The position numbers were made by a program, and so were the translations under genes. 64,000 bases of DNA from Puccinia triticina. Its lineage: Eukaryota > Basidiomycota > Pucciniomycetes > Pucciniales > Pucciniaceae. The notes under the pieces are model-generated. The model was given only the letters and a program-made list of their open reading frames with translations, made no database searches and was not told where the DNA came from. Numbering within the stretch: position 1 is the first letter of the stretch; each line of letters starts with the position of its first letter. The stretch lies in the NCBI RefSeq assembly GCF_026914185.1, contig NC_070564.1, positions 2,294,001-2,358,000 on the forward strand, given 5' to 3'. Positions 11,101-21,391 of the stretch are shown in pieces.

Positions 11101-12929
11101 ACTGGGAGAAGGCTGATGATAACAAGTCGACCGAGCAACCTCCCAATCCTAATCCGTATCTCGAAAGCTTGCTTAAAGAAGTCGGCACTCTGCATCGCGT
11201 CCTTGGTCGATATCTCTCATCTTCCACTCTCCAGGTCAGACCCTCCGATCTACACGCTACTCGCCGTTGAACTTCGCACATCTAATTCATCTTTTCTCTT
11301 CGCTTTCTGTAGGACATCTTATCGCAAGTGTTCGGGGCCATCCACGGCGTCCTGCACGACGAGTTTAGCCGCGTAGACCTGAAGTCTGTCGCGGCAAAAC
11401 AGCGCGTGCTACGGGATGCGCAACACTTCTCGACGAAGTTGGCCGAGTTGAACGCCTCTGACGCGTGTCAAGCCCAAGGAAAAGCTTTGGAAGCGCTTGT
11501 TCAGACGCGGTTTTTCGCGAACGAGACGGGGGGGGCGTCGACTAAGGAGAGTGGAAGTGATGCGAAGAAGAGTCCCGATGCCACTGAGTGCCCTCTCCCC
11601 CCCTCCCCCTTGACCGAACGAAGTACCAGCTTCCGCAATAAGTTCAGGTTCCTATCTCCCAGAGGACGCGCCGTCGAGCCCCCGCCGTCCTTGGTATCCG
11701 AAGTCGTCAACGCTGCTGCCGCCATCCCATCGCCTGTCGCTGCTGACGACCAACCCCCGTCGGCCGGTGCGCTGTCTCCCGCGGGCACTGTAGTCGTGGA
11801 CACCGAGGCTGAAGGATCCGCTGCTACCCCCATCGATCCCGGCACGACTATTTCTCCACAAGTTATATCGCCAGCACCAGAGATGAAAGCAGAAGTATCG
11901 ACGACCGAGCCGCGCAAGATCTCGCTCTCTGAACGGCTCGCGGCGCTCGCTTCTAGTCGCAGGGCGTCGGCATCCGTATCTTCCGAGGCTAACAACCCAG
12001 CCGTAAGGTCGCCCGTCGCTGTTCCTGAAGAAGAGGAAGGCCCGCCGGTAGATCCGGCTGGGTCTGCAGGCGTTGCGGCGGCGGCTGAGGATGACGCGGG
12101 GGCCGATGCACTCGTCGATACATCCACCGAGATACCCGCCGCCGCGGCTGCACCTCCAGAAGACCCACCCCTGGTTAACAACACAGAATCCACAGAAATG
12201 GCCCCCTCAGTAACGACGCCCGAGCCGCGCAAGATCTCGCTCAGTGAACGGCTCGCTGCACTGGCGTCGAAGCGTAGGGGGTCGGCATCTGTGTCTTCTG
12301 AGGCCAACTGTGGGTCCGCTGCGGCGCCTGTTGTTGTTGCTGTTGCTGTTGCTGATGTTGAAGAAGAAGAAGAAGGGTCGCCGGTGGTTGACGCGGTGGG
12401 GTCTGTGGCCGTGCCGGCGGAGGCGGGGGATGAGAATGATGCGGGCGCCGATGCACCTGCCGATGCACTCGTCGAGACATCCACCAAGACACCGGCCGAT
12501 ACACCCGGCGAGAAAACCGCCGACGCACCAGTCGAGACACCAGCCGATGCACCAGCCGATGCACCTGCCGAGACATCCGCCGAGGCATCCACCGAGATAT
12601 CCACCGAGGCATTCACCGAGGCATCCACCGAGGCATCCACCGAGACACCCGACGAAACATCCGCCGATGCACCCGTCGAGACATCCACTGAGATACCCGC
12701 CGAGATATCCGCCGATGCACCTGCCGAGACATCCACTGAGACACCCGCCGAGACATCTACCGATACCGCCGCTGCTGCTACTACACCTGAGGAAGTGTCG
12801 GCCCCAAATGGTGGCACGGCTGCTCCAGAGATGAACGCTCAGGCCTCGAACGAGCCCCGGAAGATCCCGCTCAATGAACGGCTGGCTGCGCTTACTTCTA
12901 ATCGCAGAGGAAGTCAGAACTCTTCTTAG
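8130..12929 (+). CDS. VPS54: VPS54, GARP tethering complex subunit, with an extended repeat-bearing C-terminal tail
   Basis: Vps54 is a subunit of the GARP complex (with Vps51-53), which tethers endosome-derived vesicles at the trans-Golgi network. Five exons join in frame: 8130-8235, 8298-9753, 9834-10801, 10885-11234 and 11313-12929, with GT-AG introns of 62-83 nt, giving about 1497 residues. The start is the ATG at 8130; exon 1 ends in a GTAAGC donor. The middle of the protein matches the Vps54 family: a coiled region with HYLDLVELHLVQEISLRS, the stretch LTKLNDVWQTVHGIEQLIQS, and the C-terminal part with GTLYHPVGASLQ, LNMKQAVMLVDFDK and the final VFGAIHGVLHDEFSRVDL. Family members usually end soon after this last region (roughly 950-1000 residues), but here the frame runs on for about 480 residues. 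The tail holds three copies of an EPRKISLSERLAALAS-type unit (about residues 1158, 1264 and 1473) and an acidic/Thr/Ala/Pro low-complexity tract (about 1336-1446). The core assignment is secure; the tail's role is unknown. Confidence 0.9.
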
Positions 12930-13970
12930 TCCTCTCTGCCTTTCCCTTCTCTCTTACTCTCACTCTTTCTCTCTGTCTGTTCCCTCTCCTTGTGACATAT
13001 GTCTCTTTTCCTTGTCTCTTTTTGTGCTTAGTAACCGGCATACCCGGCATCCATTTTTGTGTCCAAGTACACTCACTCGGCAGGTTAATGAATCGCTCGG
13101 CGGGCATGACTGAACAAGCGCGGAAAGGCCCAAAGGGGGACACTGCAGGCTGTGCTAACCTTGTCTAGAAGAGATGCATACCTGCAACAACCACATAAGC
13201 TCTGAGGTTAAGGAAACAGTGATGTTGATGTCTGGAGGACAAAAGAGAAAAACAACAATAGAACAAAATGGGGCTGGCTCAATGCACTCCATATTGGGAG
13301 TGCACCACTGTTGCCAAGTCCTCCACTTCCACTTGAGGTAATTCTCGCCACCTATTGTCCCTTTTGTGCGCCGCTCCCGGCTGATGCCGCTCCCGGCTTG
13401 TCTTGTATCTTCTATGCTCGCCACTCTCGGGATAAATCAGTTTCCCTCAATTGGGCTGGACTTCTCCAAGTCCGGTATCCCATGAGACCAATCCTTTCAT
13501 GCTTTCATGTATCCTGATTTCCTTATCGCATGTTCGTGGTTCTCCCGCTGTCTATAAATAGACCACTCTCTCCCTGCAATGAGACGGCAGTTAATAGTTT
13601 GCTCGTAGTTGCTCTCTCCTCTTTTGAAACTGAAACCGGCGAACATCATCGATAAATTTCGTGGCTCATTTTTATATAAGACCCTAGTAGATCAGAGAAT
13701 TCCGAACACTCATATCCCTCAATTCTTATGAAGCCTTAAAACAAACCTTGCATGCGTGTTCTTTAAACCACCCCAACACAAACCCCGCTCCAACAAAACT
13801 TCCTTACTCATATAATCTCACCGGCCGGCGTTGCGAACCGTTAAGTGTGCCCTATTTTTCCTTTTTAAAAACAAGTTCTCTTCCTCCAAACAGCTATCCG
13901 TGAACCAAAAAGATATAAGGTATTTTAATTTTAGATAATCCGCGACTCGTTGAACCAGACCATACTGAAA
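12930..13970. other. 3' flank of VPS54 and probable Gypsy LTR/leader remnant
   Basis: After the VPS54 stop there is a pyrimidine-rich stretch. From about 13300 the sequence looks like the promoter/leader of the Gypsy gag that follows: a TATA box (ctataaatag) lies at about 13552-13561, and there is no host-like reading frame before the gag ATG at 13973. LTR boundaries were not resolved because no second copy lies in the window. Confidence 0.4.
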
Positions 13971-13972
13971 AA

Positions 13973-14920
13973 ATGGATGCTCAAATGACCGAAGCGCAGG
14001 TCAAGGCGGCCCGAGATGCCACCCGAGATGAGATGATCATCAACCTCCAACAACAAGTCCAGCAATTGACTAACACGTTGAATCAGCAGGCGCAACCCTG
14101 TGTCGAACCCATCACCATCCAATTACCAGACTTTGCAGGCGAAAGCAATGTAGATATTTGGATCAAAAAAATCGAGTGCATCCTCACTGCTCTTAACCAT
14201 CCAATGGAAAGTTGGATGGGTACGATCGTCATGTGTCTCCAAGATCATGCCGAGGCTTTCTGGTACAACCTAACCTGTGACTTAGGAACCACCGATATCC
14301 CCTGGCCGACCTTCAAGCAAAAATTAACCAAATACTTCGATCACACCCGCAGACAGTATGACGCTCGACGTGAGATGCAGTTCTTGAGGCATACTAAGCG
14401 AAGAAACCGCAACTCTCAGACTTTCCGCTAGTACAATGTGCAAAGAAGATAAGACCTTTCACTTCCCGACCATCTCCGAAACACGATTCTTGGCGACAAA
14501 TGCGAGACGCTGGACGACTTGTGCCAGTCTTTATAACTCGCCCGGATCGGCCAGGAGCAGGAAACATCGCAGAGGTCCAGCCTCCCTAAGGCTAAGGCGC
14601 GCTCCCAGCTCCGGCTACATGGACTTCCCTTCTCACCATCATCGCCGACCAATCAACATCATCTACCAGTTTTCCGGACAAGCCCCTGTGCACGCTATCA
14701 AAGCGCGCTGCTACAACTGTACTAAGTTTGGACATTTATCTAAAGATCGCCCTCCTACTCGTCAAATAAAGTATGTACAACAATTAAAAAGGCCCTTAAA
14801 GCTGATTGAGCTGGGCTCGCCATTGGAATCGAAGAACCCCGGCAATCTCTTTCTCATTAAGCCGGCGGCACCCCAAAAAGACTCTCGGGATAAGATCGAA
14901 GCAAAGGTTTCAGGCATATA
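13973..14920 (+). pseudogene. Decayed Ty3/Gypsy gag
   Basis: The first 152 codons (13973-14431) read as a retrotransposon capsid: an N-terminal Gln-rich coiled segment, then ITIQLPDFAGE, WIKKIECILTAL, FWYNL and WPTFKQKLTKYF, the usual retrotrans_gag order. After a stop at 14431 another frame continues to a zinc knuckle (CYNCTKFGHLSKDR at about 14712-14753), where the expected final Cys of CX2CX4HX4C is Arg. There is no pol downstream, because the sequence changes to the secreted-protein/Copia region. It is a truncated, frameshifted relic. Confidence 0.7.
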
Positions 14921-15310
14921 AATCTTGGAAAGAGAAAACGAAGAGGTCATTCGCAGCTTGATTAGGCATGGAATGGATGAGACGGTTTATTGAAGTTCGA
15001 AGGCGTGTAAACTTCGGTTCGGTGCCCCATGGCTGGTTTCCTCCAACAGCACTCTTTTTTTTTCTCTCTCTCTCAGGGTCCCTTGAGCGACTCAAGTAAA
15101 ATATGAGACATCCTCTGAAGGATAAATAAATAACTTGTGTTGAAACCAATTTACAACTTCTTCAGACAGATCATGGGAAACATAAAGAGAGGAATAGATA
15201 AACAGGAAATATTGTGGTACATCGTGAATATACACAATGTGACTGTTTCTGAGACTGAATTGTGGGATCTGAGGAGCACTCTCTTGGAGGCTGCTAGGGA
15301 TCACAGGGGT

Positions 15311-15545
15311 CTAAGGGTTGGTGGTGGGAGCGGCGGCGTTGGCATCACCGCCACAGGCAAGCTGATTCACGGCATGGGGCTTAGCCTGAAAATATGAAAT
15401 TCTGGTAAGTCTCGGGTTGGCATGAAGGACCTGGAGACATGCGCGGCGACGCCTAGGGTGTCATTGAAGAGATGGCGTACTTCAGGAGGAGTTTCCTCAC
15501 TTCGCTTATTGGGAGGTGGCTTATCTCCGCACTGGAGCTGATTCA
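15311..15545 (-). pseudogene. 3' part of a secreted repeat-protein gene, cut off by Copia
   Basis: This minus-strand segment continues the coding sequence whose 5' half lies at 21392-21601, on the other side of the Copia element. The frame resumes in the same codon phase across the 5-bp duplication (ATTCA at 15541-15545). It encodes a Cys-bearing stretch (NQLQCGDKPPPNKRSEE), then a second copy of the GVAAHVS repeat, and ends with an AKPHAVNQLACGG-type sequence. Relative to the first repeat the second carries a 2-nt length difference, so reading straight through stops at 15367; in the shifted frame the homology continues to a stop at about 15311. A dibasic KR lies at the boundary between the two repeats. 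The protein family was not recognised. Confidence 0.55.
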
Positions 15546-15962
15546 TATTGAGGCACATATCGACACGGCCGCCGGAGCATCCCGCTGCGGACTGAAACCT
15601 AGTTAATGATACTCGAAACCTAACACTGATGTACTTAGTTCAACTCTCTTCCACACCGTTGTACCTTATTCATCATTGTTTAATTCATTAATCATTAACA
15701 TTCAATCCATTCCTCCACTCGGTCGTCCGCAGGTATGCCTCTACTCATTTCTCTCATTCCTGTGTATTCTTCCTCATCTCACTATTGTGTTCATTGTTGT
15801 CAGGTGTGCCTACACCTAAGTCCACTTCCGTGCCGTTCGCGTTGCTCACAGCACTTCTGCTGTCCTCAAAGGTGTGCCTCCACCTAAGTCCACTTCCGTG
15901 CCGTTCGCGTTGCTCACAGCACTTCTGCTGTCCTCAAAGGTCCACCGGCTTGGTTTCCATTA
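15546..15962 (+). repeat. Copia 5' LTR with internal tandem duplication
   Basis: It matches the 3' LTR from 'attgaggc(a/c)catatcgac' to 'ggtttccatta'. Its 3' third contains two adjacent copies (about 67 bp) of the segment 'gtgtgcct(a/c)cacctaagtcc...tgctgtcctcaaag'. In the 3' LTR the same two copies are separated by about 100 bp of repeated upstream LTR sequence, so the two LTRs differ in length (about 417 and 512 bp) as well as by scattered substitutions. Confidence 0.85.
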
Positions 15963-15979
15963 GGTTATGAGCCCAGAAG
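15963..15979 (+). other. Primer-binding site, initiator-Met half-tRNA type
   Basis: GGTTATGAGCCCAGAAG directly follows the 5' LTR. It is complementary to the anticodon-arm region of initiator tRNA-Met (…GGGCTCATAACC…), as in Drosophila copia, which primes from an internal tRNA fragment rather than the 3' end. Confidence 0.65.
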
Positions 15980-16024
15980 CGTAACCGGACCTACCACAAA
16001 CAACGACAGAACGAGATCTTCATC

Positions 16025-17147
16025 ATGTCTGAACACAAGAGTGCCCTGCAATCCCTTGACAATGTCCCATTCTCTACCTGGAAGGGACAGATTAAGGCGT
16101 ATCTTCAAGTACAAGGTCTCAAAATGTACATTGACAGCACAATTGCCGCACCTACCGATGCCTCTGCCGCACTCACTCACAGCAAAGAGATGGGAAAAGC
16201 CGCCGGAATCCTATCTCTCTATCTCGGGACCAAGTATTGCACTCAGTTTGTCAAACCCGCTAACGAGAATGATCCTAGAGATATCTGGCTCCTCATCGAA
16301 GCGCACTTTGAAGCGAAGACAGGTGACAACCAAGCCAAGGTGGTACAAGATCTTCTTGATCACGTTCAAACGCGATGACGTCGCTGGCTTCCTCACCGAC
16401 CTCAATGATCGTCTCAGCAGCATCGAAGCAGTCAGAGTCAAAATTGTAAAAGCTCCTGTAGAATTTACTCTCCATGAAACGTGGATGTCCGAATTTCTGC
16501 TTTCTCGACTTCCCTTGTCACTTAACCTTAGAGACATCCTCATCACCAAGTGTCCTCTCACTCTCGACATTCTTCAAGATCTACTAGAAGGCAAACAACA
16601 AGATCAAGCACCAATTTCATCTTCATCCACAGCTCCAGTCATCAAGCAGGAATCAGCCCTTGCAGCATCATCAACCAGAAAACCCCCTTCCGCATCGTCT
16701 GGAAAGGCTCCCTCCTGGCCAGTCTGTTCTCCTGGTTATCACAATCCAAAGACCAAACATTCAGCCTCCAAGTGTCTTCAACTCAAGAAAAAGAAGCCGG
16801 CAGCCAACGCAGCAACTTCGACAACTCCTCACGACAACAAGGAATCTTCCTCCGTCAGCACCACTAGCAGCGGATTACTTTGCATCCGTCAAGCTCTCGG
16901 GGCAGTCAAATCCAACGACGTCTGCTTTCTGGACAGTGGCGCAAGTCACCATATGTTCAGCGATTGCTCACAATTCTCCGACTATCAACCAAGATCCACC
17001 CTCATCTCACTAGCCAACGGAAACACCCTCGAATCGACTGGAGAAGGCTATGTAGCTATTATTGCCAACAACGGCTCCTCGCTCAAACTGAAAGCTCTCC
17101 ACGTACCCGACCTAGCTGGTACACTCATAAGCTATGGAAGGCTGTGA
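16025..17147 (+). pseudogene. Copia gag and aspartic protease, frameshifted
   Basis: The gag N-terminus starts at ATG 16025 (LDNVPFSTWKGQIKAYLQVQGL, a UBN2/Copia gag signature) and runs to a stop at 16378. The homology then continues in another frame (RDDVAGFLTDLNDRLSSIEAV…) through a Ser/Lys-rich linker to the protease motif CFLDSGASHHMFSDCSQF at about 16922-16975 and ends at a stop near 17147. A frameshift therefore lies at about 16365-16380. No intact CCHC knuckle is seen; a WPVCSPGYHNPKTKHSASKC stretch occupies that position. Confidence 0.8.
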
Positions 17148-18634
17148 CGTTTCCAGGACAGGACCTACTACATTCAATCTAGTCCGAAACAACGCAACAA
17201 TCTTGTCAGCCGCAATCATCGGCGGAGTTTGCAACATCAAGCTAGCCACTGGTTCTCAAGGTCAGTCTCCCACTGTTCTCGCCAAGCAAGCTATCTCAAC
17301 TGACATTGACTCACTTCACAGATCCGCAGGCCACTGCAACCTCAAGGCTCTAAAGAAAATTTTTCCTGGGATCTGTGCCTCAAAGATCAACTGCGAGGCG
17401 TGCTCACTATCCAAATCTCATTGGCTACCCTTTCCCGGATCACTTCCTGAAGCTACTCGGCCGCTTGAGTACGTCTTTATGGACCTCAGCGCTCGAATCA
17501 ACCCAAAATCATTCGGCGGCAAGGAATATTATTTCAAAATCACTGATTACTACACCCGATATCGTCACGTGTACCTACTTTCTAAGAAATCCAAGACTTT
17601 TTCATTTTTTCTGCAATACTATAATGAAGTCACCAATCATCATTACACCACCATCAAAACTGTTATATTTGACGGGGGAGGAGTTCAACTCAAACGAATT
17701 TCTCGATTTTCTGAGAGATAAAGGCATTACGTTCCAAGTAACAGCTCCTTACACTCCTCAACAGAACTCTGTTGCCGAACAAGGAAACCAATCCACCTCC
17801 GAAAAAGCTCGATGCCTCCTCAAGCAAGCAAAACTACCGTCGGAATACTGGGCGGAAGCGGTCTCCACAGCAGTCCTTCTTGAAAACATCACCCCCATGT
17901 GCAAACTGAAATGGGACACTCCCCACAACAAGTGGTTTGGATCACCCTTCAATGTGTCACGCCTAAAACCTTTCGGATGTCAAGCCTACAACAACATCCC
18001 CAAGCAGCTCCGCGACGGCAAGTTCGGAGACACAGCAAAGAAAGGTCTGCTCGTTGGTTATCAGCTGGGGACGCACAACTGGCGCTTCCTCCTCCCAGGG
18101 GGGAAAGTGGAGCACTGTCACGACGTAACCTTCAACGTGACAGACTTCCCAGGAGTCTCCACCTTCTCCCCAGCTGATCCGTCATTCCAATTTGATCCTC
18201 TCACCCCATCGGAATTTGACGAAATCATTGATTCGCCCTCCGACAAACTTTCCCAATTGTCTGACTCAATGCAGGACGTACTTGACTGGAGATCTGCCGA
18301 GGACGAACTGGTTCCTGACTCTTCCCTCATTGATGCCACGTCTTTCTTCAATGAAAGAAACTCAAATCACAGGATTGATCCCCAGCCGTCATTGAATGCA
18401 ATCACTTCAGCGTCTGACTCACCAACATCGGCAGCTCTTCCTCGTCCTGGCTATGACATACTCCTAACGTCAAACATTGCTCCAAAGAACATTAGTTCTG
18501 ACATCAATCCCTCGCACATTCTGCACACCAAGCGTAGGGCCAACTTGGCAATGGCTCTTGCTGCTTCCGACATTCCCAAAACTCACCGGGAAGCAATGCT
18601 TTCATTGGAAGCATCCTCTTGGACACAGGCCGTT
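17134..18634 (+). pseudogene. Copia integrase, frameshifted
   Basis: A GAG-pre-integrase zinc-binding stretch (LHRSAGHCNLKALKKIFPGI…CEACSLSKSH) is followed by the integrase core with its first Asp in YVFMDLSAR. The frame breaks at about 17680, where the second catalytic segment reads DGGGVQ in one frame and GEEFNSNEF in the next; it then continues with YTPQQNSVAEQGNQ, which contains the Glu of the DDE triad. The region runs into the RT linker (SSWTQAV) and is cut by the inserted repeat at 18635. Confidence 0.82.
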
Positions 18635-19392
18635 GTGGTGGTCAAAATGGTAGCCAAGTTCATTTTCAATCCTCAAGATCAGCTCTCAAGATGACTCAAG
18701 CTTCAAGTTCCAACCCTCAAGATTTCCTTAATTTCTCTCAGATCCTCTTTCTTCCCCCTTTCCCACTCACTTATTTTCACATTTCTTGGTCCTAACACAG
18801 ATTATCTGTGGGTTTATTTTGTTATTTTGATTTGCTTGTTTTGTTTCTTCTGGTTCTGTTTCCCTCTCTTTTCCTCTCTGTCAGGTTTCTTATTTCTGGA
18901 TTATTTTCTTCTCTCACTCTTTCATTTATCATGTCTCACATATTTGTCTGTTTTCTGCTTCATTTTTGTGTTGTGTTTCTTTTCTTCTTTTCTGTTGTCT
19001 TTGGTGTGTGCGCGCGCACGGCGCGCGAGGAGAGGATGACATGCTTGTGAAAGGCCTCCAGGAATCCAAGTTCCCGGCGAACTTGGAGGATGGGAGGCCA
19101 TAGCACCTGTTCTGATCCAAGTCAGGGGTTATCAATCTATTGATCTTTTTTTTTCCGAATCCGAGTCCGAAGAGTCCTGATCCCTGAGTCCCTTGCAACC
19201 ATCAAGAATCCTATCAACAAAACCAACCGCCGCCGAGGATCCAAACCCCGGCGAAACAAATCAAAACCACTTCCCCCCCCCAGCTATCAATTCGAATCCC
19301 TACGACTCATCCGGACCATCCGTGAGGGCAGTCACTTGACACCATTCCCCTCCCAGCGCTGCCGCCGGCCTAGCACCAAGCGGAGCTCCATA
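18635..19392 (+). mobile_element. 758-bp non-autonomous repeat or solo-LTR-like insertion inside Copia
   Basis: It interrupts the Copia coding sequence between codons that flank a CCGTT (18630-18634 and 19393-19397). It starts GTGGTGG, is T/pyrimidine-rich in the middle, contains a GC-rich hairpin (cgcgcgcacggcgcgcg at about 19011-19027), and ends near 'agcaccaagcggagctcca'. A related copy lies at 52999-53793, also between CCGTT repeats. There is no coding content. It could be a solo LTR (TGTGGTGG…TCCA) or a distinct small element. Confidence 0.7.
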
Positions 19393-20870
19393 CCGTTGAA
19401 TCAGAGCTCTCAGCTATGAAAGACCTCAAAGTCTGATCCCTCGAGATCATGCCTGGCGATGAGTCGCTGCTAGGCACCGTCTGGGTATTTCGCAAGAAAA
19501 GAGATTCTGAAGGTGTTGTCGTAAAATTCAAAGCTCGACTTTGCGCTCAAGGATCTCAGCAAAAGGATGGATACGGATTCACTTACGCCCCAACCGGCAG
19601 GTCTACCAGCCTGAGAGCAGCCTTGATAGTTGGTTTATCTTGTGGCTATTCTATCCATCAAATGGACGCTAAAAATGCCTTTCTTAACGGCAAATTGCAA
19701 GAGTCCGTATATCTTCGCCCTCCGCCGGGCCTTGAAGTTCCTAAAGGCTACTGCCTTAAACTCCACAAAGCCATCTACGGCCTGAAACAGGCTCCGAGGG
19801 TCTGGTACGCGGAATTAAAAGCTTTCTTTATCTCAATCAACTTCAAACCATGTCCCGCCGATCCTTGTCTCTTCACATCCCTGGTCAAGGGCTGGGAATG
19901 CTTTGTGCACGTCTATGTTGATGACATGATCATAATAAGCCATGACATCAACCGCTTCAAGAAACTCATTTCGGCGAAATTCCACATGGAAGATCTAGGA
20001 GAAGCCTCACATATCCTGGGTATCAAATTGACTAGACCATTGACCTCCAGTATTCTACTAAGCCAAGAGGTCTACACACAATAGATTCTGGACAATTATG
20101 GTTTTGCAGACTGTTGCACGGCATCAACTCCAATGGTCCAAAACACACGGCTTGTCAAATGTTTGGATCAGGAGCATCAGGCTTTTCTTCAACTCAAGAT
20201 CAACTATTGTGAGGCGCTTGGCCTCCTCAACTACCTCTCAGTTTTGACCCGTCCTGGCATCTCCTTTACGGTGTCACAATTATCACAACACTTGGAAAAA
20301 CCCGGCATCGCACACTGGAAGGCAGTTCAGCACCTCCTCCGGTACTTAGCGGGGACCAAATCTCATGGAATCCTTCTTGAAGGCACCGAAAATCTCAATG
20401 ACATATCAGTCTACACTGATGAAGACTTTGCCAACTGCACAGACGATCGCCGTTCATACTCTGGTTACGTCACACTGCTTGGTGGAAATCTACTTTCCTG
20501 GCGTTCTAAAAAACAGCAAACAGTTTTGATGTCAACCACCGAAGCTGAATATCACGCGCTCTTTGAAGGGGTTCAAGAATCAGTCTGGCTAAAATATCTA
20601 TTCACAAGCTTATCGGTAAAACCAGACAAACAATTTGAAATACATGTTGACAATCAAAGCGCTATTGCACTTGCAACTAATCCAATCTTCCAACAACGGT
20701 CAAAACACATTGACATCATATATCACTGGCTTCGCGAAATTCACAATACGGGCTTCATTCACATCAACTACGTACCAAATCAAAGAATGAAGGCTGACAT
20801 GTGCACAAAGGCACTCGGAAGACAAAAGCACCTGAAGGTCATTGCCGATCTCAAAATCCACCGGCAATGA
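19393..20870 (+). pseudogene. Copia reverse transcriptase and RNase H
   Basis: The RT starts after the insertion with LGTVWVFRKKRDSEGVVVKF and carries IHQMDAKNAFLNGKLQESVY, YGLKQAPRVWY and the catalytic HVYVDDMIII. An in-frame TAG at about 20082 separates it from the continuing RT/RNase H part, which contains LNYLSVLTRPGISFTVSQLS, the RNase H residues in YTDEDFANC, TTEAEYHAL and HVDNQSAIALA, and a C-terminal KHIDIIYHWLREI. It ends at a TGA (20868-20870) just before the polypurine tract. Confidence 0.88.
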
Positions 20871-20880
20871 GAGAGGGGGA
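20871..20880 (+). other. Polypurine tract of Copia
   Basis: gagaggggga immediately precedes the 3' LTR, the expected plus-strand primer position. Confidence 0.75.
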
Positions 20881-21391
20881 TTGAGGCCCATATCGACACG
20901 GCCGCCGGAGCATCCCGCTGCGGACTGAAACCTAGTTAATGATACTCGAAACCTAACACTGATGTACTTAGTTCAACTCTCTTCCACACCGTTGTACCTT
21001 ATTCATCATTGTTTAATTCATTAATCATTAACATTCAATCCATTCCTCCACTCGGTCGTCTGCAGGTATGCCTCTACTCATTTCTCTCATTCCTGTGTAT
21101 TATTCCTCATCTCACTATTGTGTTCATTGTTGTCAGGTGTGCCTCCACCTAAGTCCACTTCCGTGCCGTTCGCATTGCTCACAGCACTTCTGCTGTCCTC
21201 AAAGGTTGGTATTATAGTCTTCATGTTTCCTTCTCATTCATCATTGTTTAATTCATTAATAATTAAAATTCAATCCATTCCTCCACTCGGTCGTCCGCAG
21301 GTGTGCCTCCACCTAAGTCCACTTCCGTGCCGTTTGCATTGCTCACAGCACTTCTGCTGTCCTCAAAGGTCCACCGGCTTGGTTTCCATTA
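20880..21391 (+). repeat. Copia 3' LTR
   Basis: It is homologous to the 5' LTR end to end, but longer because a segment spanning the 'attcatcattgtttaattcattaat…ccgcag' region is present twice. It ends 'ggtttccatta' followed by the target duplication ATTCA. Confidence 0.85.

Larger units (their letters stand above)
15546..21391 (+). mobile_element. Ty1/Copia LTR retrotransposon, full-length but decayed (5.85 kb)
   Basis: It is flanked by the 5-bp target duplication ATTCA (15541-15545 and 21392-21396). The LTRs lie at 15546-15962 and about 20880-21391. The order is primer-binding site, gag, protease (DSGASHHM), integrase, reverse transcriptase (YVDD), RNase H, which is the Copia order. At least three frameshifts, one in-frame stop (about 20082) and an inserted 758-bp repeat (18635-19392) show that it is dead. 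It interrupts a host secreted-protein gene on the opposite strand. Confidence 0.9.

Noticed and set aside
11501..12817. 438-codon minus-strand frame opposite the VPS54 tail
   Set aside because: Antisense shadow of the repetitive Ala/Thr/Pro-rich tail. The plus strand continues the VPS54 frame, and the antisense peptide is low complexity.
12241..12834. Arg/Pro/His-rich frames opposite and beside the VPS54 tail
   Set aside because: Shifted readings of the 12-nt periodic tail repeat.
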